This document shows, in pieces, positions 57,853-64,000 of a DNA stretch of 64,000 nucleotides (the stretch's first letter is position 1; every line of letters begins with the position of its first letter). The stretch covers positions 186,001 to 250,000 of the forward strand of contig CAVVPZ010000006.1 of assembly GCA_963750255.1 (NCBI GenBank), read 5' to 3'. This stretch comes from DATLED01 sp963750255 (GTDB lineage: Bacteria; Actinomycetota; Acidimicrobiia; Acidimicrobiales; CADCTF01). A program made the translations under genes and the position numbers. The notes beneath the pieces were generated by a model that was not told the DNA's origin, ran no database searches, and saw only the letters and a program-made list of their open reading frames with translations.

Positions 57853-58931
57853 TTCGCCGGGGTCTGACTCTCGCCGGGCCTGCGTCTCCGGAGCGGCCGT
57901 CGCTGACGTACGCCGACGCCGGCGTCGACATCACCGCGGGCGAAGACGCGGTCCGTCGCATCAAGGAACACGTCCGCTCGACCTACCGCCCCGAGGTCAT
58001 CGGCGACATCGGCGGCTTCGGTGGACTGTTCGCCTTGAACAAGGATCGCTACAAGAACCCGGTGCTCGTGGCGTCGACTGACGGCGTCGGCACCAAGGCG
58101 CTCGTAGCCAAAGCCGCCGGCCGTTTCGACACCATCGGCATCGACCTCGTCGCCATGTGCGTCGACGATCTGGTGTGCCAAGGCGCCGAGCCGTTGTTCT
58201 TCCTCGACTACATCTCGGTGGGCAAACTCGACCCCGACCACATCGACCAACTGGTGTCTGGCGTGGCCGAAGGATGCCGGCAGGCGGGGTGCGCCATCAT
58301 CGGCGGCGAGATGGCCGAGCACCCCGGGGCAATGGAACCGGGCGACTTCGACTTCGTGGGCATGGCCGTCGGCGTGGTCGAGCGCGATCGGATCATCACG
58401 GGTGAACACGTGCGAGCGGGCGACGTGCTCATCGGGCTTCCCTCGCCCGGCTTGCGCTCCAACGGGTACTCGCTGGCCCGCAAGGTGTTCTTCGAGGTCG
58501 CTCGCCGCGACCTCGACGCCCCCGCCTACGAGGGCGCTCGTCGGTCGCTGGCCGACGAGTTGCTCGAGCCGTCGGTGATCTACGCGCCGGCCGTCACCGC
58601 GCTCCTCCGTTCGGTCGAGGTCCGCGCCGTGGCCCACATCACCGGCGGTGGCATCGTCGGCAACCTGGCCCGCGTCCTGCCCGCCGACGCCGACGCGCTC
58701 GTCGACCAGCGTTCGTGGGAGCCGCCCCGCATCTTCGACGAGATGGCCCGTATCGGCTCGATCAGCCCGATCGAGATGGCCAAGACCTTCAACCTCGGAC
58801 TCGGCATGATCGTGGTCGTCCCTCGCACCGAAGTCTTCAAGGCCCTCGATCTGCTGCGCAGTCGCGGCCACCGCGGCGCCTGCGAGGTCGGGACGATCGT
58901 CGAGGGTCGGGGCTCGGTCCACCTCACCTAG
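57849..58931 (+). CDS. purM: Phosphoribosylformylglycinamidine cyclo-ligase
   Basis: PurM closes the imidazole ring to give AIR. From about 57900 the protein is continuous: LTYADAGVDITAGEDAVRRIK, GGFGGLFALN, VASTDGVGTKALVA, GIDLVAMCVDDLVCQGAEPLFFLDYIS, GGEMAEHPGAM, GLPSPGLRSNGYSLAR, HITGGGIVGNLARVLP and FNLGLGMIVVV. Length is about 345 residues. The exact start is unresolved: no good ATG, GTG or TTG is in frame between 57849 and 57900, which suggests one more base error at the purF-purM junction. The TAG stop overlaps the next gene's GTG by one base. Confidence 0.92.
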   Translation: MIRRGLTLAGPASPERPSLTYADAGVDITAGEDAVRRIKEHVRSTYRPEVIGDIGGFGGLFALNKDRYKNPVLVASTDGVGTKALVAKAAGRFDTIGIDLVAMCVDDLVCQGAEPLFFLDYISVGKLDPDHIDQLVSGVAEGCRQAGCAIIGGEMAEHPGAMEPGDFDFVGMAVGVVERDRIITGEHVRAGDVLIGLPSPGLRSNGYSLARKVFFEVARRDLDAPAYEGARRSLADELLEPSVIYAPAVTALLRSVEVRAVAHITGGGIVGNLARVLPADADALVDQRSWEPPRIFDEMARIGSISPIEMAKTFNLGLGMIVVVPRTEVFKALDLLRSRGHRGACEVGTIVEGRGSVHLT

Positions 58932-59494
58932 TGGCTCGGGTTCAGTCGGTTGCGGTGGCCATGGCATTCGTCGGTGCCGTCTGCCTTGGCGGGTGCGCGG
59001 CGCCCCGCCTCGACGCCGCGGGGGCCCGCCGGTTCACATCGTCGGCGTTGACCGATGCCGGTGTCGGTCCGGTTCGGGTGGCGACGCACACCGAGGCGTG
59101 TCGGGTCGAGGGCGCCACGGGCATCCGTACTGCCGCAGTCACCTCGGTGGGCGACGTCTCACTGTGTGTGAGCCGCACGCAGGGGAGGGCGTTGTCGGTT
59201 CGTGACCCGGGCCTGAGCGAGGCGCAGTTCGCTCGACTCGACCGCTACCGTTCGTCGACGGCTGTCGACCGCGCCCGCCCTTTCGCCGCCGGAGCCGCGG
59301 TGCTGTTGCTCGCCGGCGTGCTCATCGACCTTGGGCTTGTTCGCTCGTCGAAGTCCTCAGGCCGAGGCCTCGAGGTCGCTCTTGGTGAAGAGGGCGCGCA
59401 CCTCGACGCCGAGGTCGGAGAGCTTGGCGACTCCGCCCGCCTCTCGGTCGATCACGCAGACCACGGCGTCGACGATCGATCCAACTTGGCGTAG
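58931..59494 (+). CDS. Small lipoprotein-like protein with a C-terminal membrane segment
   Basis: The GTG at 58931 overlaps the purM stop by one base. The N-terminus VARVQSVAVAMAFVGAVCLGGC ends in a lipobox (LGGC), so the mature protein should be lipid-anchored. A second hydrophobic segment near residues 116-133 (AAGAAVLLLAGVLIDLGLV) would also insert. The last 45 residues overlap pyrE on the other strand by 138 bases and look like read-through of antisense sequence, so the true end may be near 59350. No family is recognised. Confidence 0.5.
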   Translation: MARVQSVAVAMAFVGAVCLGGCAAPRLDAAGARRFTSSALTDAGVGPVRVATHTEACRVEGATGIRTAAVTSVGDVSLCVSRTQGRALSVRDPGLSEAQFARLDRYRSSTAVDRARPFAAGAAVLLLAGVLIDLGLVRSSKSSGRGLEVALGEEGAHLDAEVGELGDSARLSVDHADHGVDDRSNLA

Positions 59495-59878
59495 GGCGTG
59501 TGTGGCGTCGATGACGGCGCCCCCTGAGGTGATCACGTCCTCGATGAGGCAGACGCGGAACCCGTCGAGGTCGCCGCCCTCCGCCAGTTGGCGGGTGCCG
59601 TAGGTCTTGGCCTCCTTGCGCACGAAGCGGGCCGGGAGACCGGTGACCTGCGAGACCATCGTCGCCAGCGGCACGCCGCCGAGCTCGAGGCCGCCGAGAA
59701 GTTGGCTGCCCTCGGGAACGAGCGGCCCCAGGGCGACAGCGAGGTCCCGGAGGAGGACGGGGTCGGCCTCGAAGCGGTACTTGTCGAAGTATTCGTGCGA
59801 CGTCACGCCGGATCGAAGGAGGAACTTCCCGTCGAGGTGGGCGGCGCGGTAGACGCGGGCGGCAAGGTCGTCGGACAT
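59357..59878 (-). CDS. pyrE: Orotate phosphoribosyltransferase
   Basis: PyrE makes orotidine 5'-phosphate from orotate and PRPP in pyrimidine synthesis. The 173-residue protein has LLRSGVTSHEYFDKYRFEADP, GLELGGVPLATMVSQVTGLPARFVRKEAKTYGTRQ, and the PRPP-binding loop CLIEDVITSGGAVIDATHAL. It is intact. TAACGT lies six bases before the ATG (59885-59890, minus strand). It lies next to the purine cluster but has its own promoter. Confidence 0.93.
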   Translation of the reverse strand: MSDDLAARVYRAAHLDGKFLLRSGVTSHEYFDKYRFEADPVLLRDLAVALGPLVPEGSQLLGGLELGGVPLATMVSQVTGLPARFVRKEAKTYGTRQLAEGGDLDGFRVCLIEDVITSGGAVIDATHALRQVGSIVDAVVCVIDREAGGVAKLSDLGVEVRALFTKSDLEASA

Positions 59879-59884
59879 CGAGAC

Positions 59885-59890
59885 ACGTTA
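59885..59890 (-). promoter_or_regulatory. -10 element for pyrE (leaderless-type)
   Basis: TAACGT on the minus strand is six bases before the ATG at 59878, without a ribosome binding site. Confidence 0.45.
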
Positions 59891-60038
59891 CGCGGGGGTG
59901 AGCTCGAGCCGGCGGGAGTGTACGGTGAGCACCAACACGACAAGATCCCTGACGTGTTGAGTTGGCTCGGCTGACTCGGGAGCGGTGCTCCAGACCCCGG
60001 TCACGCGACATGTGTGCGCACGTTCTTCGAGGAGAACC

Positions 60039-60500
60039 ATGGGTCAGATCGAGCGTCCTTCCATATCCGTCTCCCGCCGCGGTGACGCCCGCGGTGACGA
60101 CGACTGCACCGTCGTCTGGCTGCACGGCGACCACGACCTCGCCAGCCGAGCCTCGGTGACGGGCGCAATCGACCTCGCGGCCGATCTCGAGCGCGTCGAC
60201 GTTCTCGTCGACCTGAGCCTGGTGACGTTCCTTGACGCCTCGATCATCGGCGCGCTGGTCGAGGCACGGAATCACCTCCGGGCTCGCCGGCTCACCCTCG
60301 ACCTCCGGGCGCCGTCGCACCCAGCGCGGCGCGTCATCGAGGTGTGTGGCCTTACCCACCTCGTGCGTGCGCCGAAAATGCAGGGCCAGCTGGCCGGCTT
60401 CACGACCATGCTCGGCGATCGGCCCCGGCATGCTGCGGCTCCTCTCCACGGCGACCTTCTCTCCGCCGCAGGGGTTGACGCCGATCGTGTCGGACCGTGA
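60039..60500 (+). CDS. STAS-domain protein (anti-sigma factor antagonist type)
   Basis: This 153-residue protein has a single STAS domain: VVWLHGDHDLASRASVTGAI, VDVLVDLSLVTFLDASIIGAL with the conserved D-x-S position that is phosphorylated in anti-anti-sigma factors, and LTLDLRAPSHPARRVIEVCGL. The ATG at 60039 follows GAGGAG at 60029-60034. The stop overlaps the next GTG as GTGA, so it is coupled to a GAF-ANTAR regulator. No anti-sigma kinase or sigma factor is in the window, so its partner is unknown. Confidence 0.83.
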   Translation: MGQIERPSISVSRRGDARGDDDCTVVWLHGDHDLASRASVTGAIDLAADLERVDVLVDLSLVTFLDASIIGALVEARNHLRARRLTLDLRAPSHPARRVIEVCGLTHLVRAPKMQGQLAGFTTMLGDRPRHAAAPLHGDLLSAAGVDADRVGP

Positions 60501-61220
60501 GTGGGGTGAGCGTCGGCTCCAAGTCTCAGACGAATCCTCGGAGTCAGCGGCGAGCTCGAAACCCGACGGCTCTGCGATGTCTTCGCTGAGGTCACGGGGT
60601 TGACCGGCGCCGGCATCATGTTGATGTCTGGCGATATTCCGCGGGGTTCGGTGTGCACCACCGACGCGGTGAGCGACCTGGTCGAAAAGTTGCAGTACGC
60701 CCTCGGCGAAGGACCTTGCATCGACGCCTACACGCAGGACCACCCCGTGCTCGAGCCGAATCTCGCCGAGGCCAAGGTCCTGCGCTGGCCCGCCTTCACG
60801 GGACCTGCCGTTGACGCCGGCGTCCGGGCCGTCTTCGGATTCCCGCTCCGGGTGGGCGCTGTCCGCCTCGGCGCGCTCAACCTCTACCGCGACGAGCCTG
60901 GTCCGCTGACCGACGCCGAGCATGGCGATGCGTTGCTGATGGCCGGGATCGCCGCGCAGTGCCTCTTGCTGGTGCAAGCCGAAGCGCCGGCGGGAACCGT
61001 GGCGTCAGAACTCGAGGCGCACGCCGACTTCCGATACATCGTCCACCAAGCCTCGGGCATGGTGGCCGCGCAACTCGATGTCGGTGTCGGCCAAGCTCTG
61101 CTTCGGATCCGTGCTCACGCCTTCGGCAACGACCGGGCGCTCGGCGACGTGGCCCGAGACGTGGTAGAGCGAAGACTGCGATTCGACGCGCACAGCGGCG
61201 AGAAGGATCCGGCGCCCTGA
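60497..61220 (+). CDS. GAF-ANTAR RNA-binding regulator 1 (one frameshift)
   Basis: The protein contains a GAF sensor domain (ELETRRLCDVFAEVTGLTGAGIMLM, EGPCIDAYTQDHPV, FGFPLRVGAVRLGALNLY) and a C-terminal ANTAR domain (IVHQASGMVAAQLDVGVGQALLRIRAHAF, DVARDVVERRLRF). ANTAR proteins bind paired hairpins in RNA to prevent termination. The start GTG at 60497 overlaps the STAS stop; after about ten codons an extra base between 60510 and 60535 shifts the frame to the GAF domain. Start is therefore inferred from coupling. The ligand of the GAF domain is unknown. Confidence 0.72.
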
Positions 61221-61251
61221 GGATGCGATTCGGCATGGAGGGAACAACCCG

Positions 61252-61989
61252 GTGACCAGAGAAGTCGTGCTTGCCCGCACGTTCGTTGAGTTGGCCGACA
61301 CGCTTGGTCGACGATTTCGACGTCGTTGACCTCCTCACGCGGCTTGCGGGCCGGTGCGTCGAGGTTCTCGACGTGGACTCGGCCGGGATCATGCTCGCTG
61401 CGCCCGACGGTCGGTTCCGAGTGCTGGCATCGTCCAGCGAAGCGATGCGGGTACTCGAACTGTTCGAAGTGCAGGCTCAGGAGGGCCCCTGCCTCGACGC
61501 TCATCACACGGGACTTCCCGTTGTGAACCAGAACCTCGCCGATCTCAGTGGACGCTGGCCTCGTTTCGCCCCCGAGGCCCTGGCGGCGGGGTTCCGGACG
61601 GTGCACGCCGTCCCAATGCGGTTGCGGACGTCGGCGATCGGTGCGCTGAACCTCTTCCGAAGCGACCTCGGCGAGTTGGGTCCAGGCGACATCGAGATCG
61701 CCAAGGCCTTTGCCGATGTCGCGACTATCGCCATCCTGCAAGACCGCGCGACCCAAGAGGTGCAACTCGTCAACGAGCAGCTCACCCACGCCCTCAATAG
61801 CCGAGCTGTGATCGAACAGGCGAAGGGCATGATCGCGGAGCGACTGGGGCTCGACATGGAGCAATCGTTCGAGGCGCTCCCAACCATGCCCGCGAGCACA
61901 ACCTTCGTCTGTCCGACCTCGCCAGCTCCGTCATCAATGGGGCCATGGCGGCGTCGGCGCTCGACTCCCTGCCGCCGCCGGGGTCGTGA
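61252..61989 (+). CDS. GAF-ANTAR RNA-binding regulator 2 (two frameshifts)
   Basis: This is a paralogue of the preceding gene. It starts VTREVVLARTFVELADTL at GTG 61252; an extra base near 61305 shifts to VDDFDVVDLLTRLAGRCVEVLDVDSAGIML, the GAF domain, with EGPCLDAHHTGLPV and HAVPMRLRTSAIGALNLF. The ANTAR part reads HALNSRAVIEQAKGMIAERLGLDMEQSFE. A missing base near 61880 must be restored for NHAREHNLRLSDLASSVINGA and a TGA at 61987-61989. It lies 31 bases after the first regulator and is probably co-transcribed. Confidence 0.72.
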
Positions 61990-62031
61990 AGGCGCAGTCG
62001 ATCAGGGCCGCTCAGAGCGCCGCCGGGATCC

Positions 62032-63442
62032 CTAGCCGAGTTGGGTTACTCCCTGGACCACGAGGGCAAGGCCGAGGACTGTGATGGCCAAGGCGCCGAC
62101 CACGGGCAGCCATCGGATGTGGACGGCGAACGAGGAGCGGGCGATGCGCTCTTGTCCGGCCACGAGTGCCAGTCCGACGGCGACGAGCACGGCAGCCAAG
62201 CCAACCGAGAACGCCGCGATCAACGCCAAACCGAGGGTGGCCCGTCCCAAGGCGAACGCGCCGACGAGCACCACGACCGCAGATGGCGATGGAAAGATGC
62301 CGCCGGAAGTGCCGAGGGCGAGAAGGCCGGCTCGACTCAAGGGCGCCACTTCTGCAGGCAGGTCATGGGAGTGAGAGGGACCACCGTGGGAATGTCCGTG
62401 GTCGGATAGGTGGTCGTGGTCGTGGCCATGCGGACGGGCAGAGCGTTCCCGACCCCCGCGGCGCTCGGCGCACGAGAAGGGCGACGCCGACCCCGACGAC
62501 GAGGAGTCCTGCAGCCACCGTCAACCCCGGGTAGAGCCGATCGGCCTGGATGTTGCGGCCCACGGTGGCCAACAAGGCGGCAAGGGCCAAGACGCTTGCC
62601 GTGTGCATCAACGAGACGATGCCGCCGAGGTAGAACGCGTCGCGTCCGCCGCCCGCGGTACTCACGAGGTATGCAGCCATGACCGTCTTTCCGTGCCCCG
62701 GCCCGAGGGCGTGCACGGAGCCGAAGGCGAAGGCGACCAAGAGCGCGGTCAGGATTCCAAGCGGCGTTGACGCCGTGCCGGTGACGAGGCCGACGAATCG
62801 ATCCCCAGCGTGGGCCACCGCGGCACCCTCGAGTACCCCAATTCGCGCGTCGCCGGCCCCGGCCACGTAGTGGAAATTGGCACTTCGGACGTCGAGGGGA
62901 CGTACGGAGGGGTCGGTCGGGTACTGCCGGAGCCCGTCGGCCACGTCCGTCTCGCCCACCGACGAGTCGAGCATGCGCCCGCCGCCAACCGTCGTCGCTG
63001 TTATCTCGCGCCAGCCGATGCGGTCGGGCTGGTTCGCGTCGCGGTAGCGCACACCTCGGGTGGCCCCCGACTGCGCCGGGACCTTCGCCTCGTAGACCAG
63101 CTCGAGGCGGAGCGTCGTCAGTCCGCCCTGACCCGCGGGCTGCATCAGGTCGTGACGCACCAACTCGAGTGGGAGCGCAGTGCCGTTGACCTCGAGGGTG
63201 AGGCGTTGTCGGATCTCATCGGCGCGGGTTCGAGCAAACGGCTCATCGCCAGCCGCCAGCGCGTCACGCTCACGGAAGGCAACGAGCTCGGCTTCGTCGA
63301 GCACGTAGCGCAGCAGAATCGTCTTCTGCCCAGCCTCGATGCGGGTCAGGCGGTTGGTCGTGAAATTGCCGAGCGGATGGGCAGAAGCCGGCGCCGCCGA
63401 GAGGCCCAAGGCTGCGACGACGGTGAGGGAGAGCAGCACCAC
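62032..63442 (-). CDS. NicO/RcnA-type nickel-cobalt transporter with an N-terminal extracytoplasmic domain (one frameshift)
   Basis: A signal peptide (VVLLSLTVVAALGLSAAPASAHPLGNF) leads a beta-rich domain of about 200 residues facing outside, then six to seven membrane spans with the metal-site motif ALGPGHGKTVMAAYLVS. A histidine-rich loop (HGHDHDHLSDHGHSHGG) and the last spans follow in another frame; removing one base near 62450 joins them. The family exports or imports nickel and cobalt; direction cannot be read here. The GTG at 63442 was chosen because it precedes the signal peptide; 63439 is an equal alternative. It diverges from the gene at 63546. Confidence 0.78.
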
Positions 63443-63545
63443 GAGGCCGAAGGTCTTCGCCGAAGGGACGCGGACGTCACTATTCGTCGGAGACCACGTC
63501 GGCGGATGGACATCCGTCCGGGCCGACGCCTCCGTAAAGGTGCCG

Positions 63546-64000
63546 ATGACCAAGAGATCCTGGGGGGCCGCCTCGCGTCGCACGCTCGTTGCCCTCTTTG
63601 TGGTCGTCGGTCTCCTCTTCGGGTTCGGCGTGGCCTCGGTCTTCTTCCGGGCTGGTAGCCCTAGCAACTTCGACGGCCCGGCATCGGTGGCGTCGTTCGA
63701 CTTTCCGGCTGCGGGTGCTTCGACCGCGGAGGGAGCGACTTCGGTCTCCGTAGACGTGCCCGTTCCCACCTCGGCCGGCGACGCTCTGCGCCGTTACCTC
63801 GACGCCGAGATCGCCGGGTCATCGGCAGTCAGTTATTACCTGGTCGACCGGGCGTACGTGGGACAGCGCCGGAAGTGTTGCCGCTTGGCAGAGCCAGCGG
63901 GCGAACCGGCTGACGCCGGCGACCTACTCGGTGATGTCCGAGCGGCCTACCGACTCGGGTATCGAGATCACGATCACCGCTGCCCGAGAGCCCTCTGTGA
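63546..64000 (+). CDS. Membrane-anchored hypothetical protein (3' partial, one frameshift)
   Basis: ATG at 63546 begins MTKRSWGAASRRTLVALFVVVGLLFGFGVASVFF, a single membrane anchor with positive residues inside, so the rest should be outside. A Ser/Thr/Ala-rich linker and a folded part (DALRRYLDAEIAGSSAVSYYLVD) follow. Near 63860 one extra base shifts the frame; the likely continuation is DSAGSVAAWQSQRANR, then PATYSVMSERPTDSGIEI, which stays open to the window edge. The family is not recognised. Confidence 0.55.
   Translation, partial: MTKRSWGAASRRTLVALFVVVGLLFGFGVASVFFRAGSPSNFDGPASVASFDFPAAGASTAEGATSVSVDVPVPTSAGDALRRYLDAEIAGSSAVSYYLVDRAYVGQRRKCCRLAEPAGEPADAGDLLGDVRAAYRLGYRDHDHRCPRALC

Overview
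The window is about 64 kb of GC-rich actinobacterial chromosome. Several features point to the class Acidimicrobiia: secreted-protein repeats of the GYWLxxxDGGVFxFGDAxFxGS type, an HspR-controlled dnaK-grpE-dnaJ-hspR operon, a mycothiol-dependent maleylpyruvate isomerase-type enzyme, an EtfD-like membrane FeS oxidoreductase, ANTAR regulators and a mycobacterial-type dCTP deaminase. This is inference from gene content; no rRNA or tRNA gene was recognised, so no marker confirms it.

Layout. 0-8.2 kb: recC-recB-recD operon (recC enters from outside the window). 8.3-11.2 kb: alkB-like dioxygenase, dcd, an AraC regulator with a VOC protein, and a mycothiol-dependent enzyme. 11.2-15.4 kb: etfD, an SDR, a one-domain cyclic-nucleotide-binding protein and a winged-helix regulator. 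15.5-19.8 kb: a CPA2 cation/proton antiporter fused to a GlnD-like sensor half (degenerate HD region plus two ACT domains), followed by an ammonium transporter. This is the most novel-looking pair in the window. 19.8-22.3 kb: gpmA and an M14 carboxypeptidase. 22.4-26.2 kb: a membrane-anchored polymorphic-toxin-like protein with a probable immunity partner. 26.2-35.1 kb: a membrane protein, a large secreted multidomain protein, a small hypothetical protein and an adenylyl-cyclase/AAA regulator. 35.2-45.2 kb: an MFS exporter, the dnaK operon, a broken GNAT gene, clpB and an anchored metallopeptidase. 45.2-58.9 kb: the purine cluster purA, purD, (purK, purE reversed), purB, purC, purS, purQ, purL, (PHP phosphoesterase reversed), purF, purM. 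58.9-64 kb: a small lipoprotein, pyrE, a STAS protein with two GAF-ANTAR regulators, a nickel/cobalt-type transporter and a partial anchored protein.

Sequence quality shapes the reading. Many conserved genes carry single-base frameshifts. They are scattered in most of the window but become very dense, and mostly insertions, between about 46.6 and 57.85 kb, where almost every purine gene is broken several times while its protein remains recognisable across frames. I treat these as single genes with likely assembly or consensus errors, and give coordinates for the whole gene rather than for its fragments.

Regulation visible in the sequence: at least fourteen starts have a TANNNT -10 element 6-8 bases upstream and no clear ribosome binding site, which indicates leaderless mRNAs. 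Two divergent pairs (gpmA/carboxypeptidase and PHP/purF) have nested or overlapping -10 elements. dnaK and clpB share a -35/operator layout that matches the HspR (HAIR) spacing. clpB is flanked by two strong hairpins with the same outer stem.
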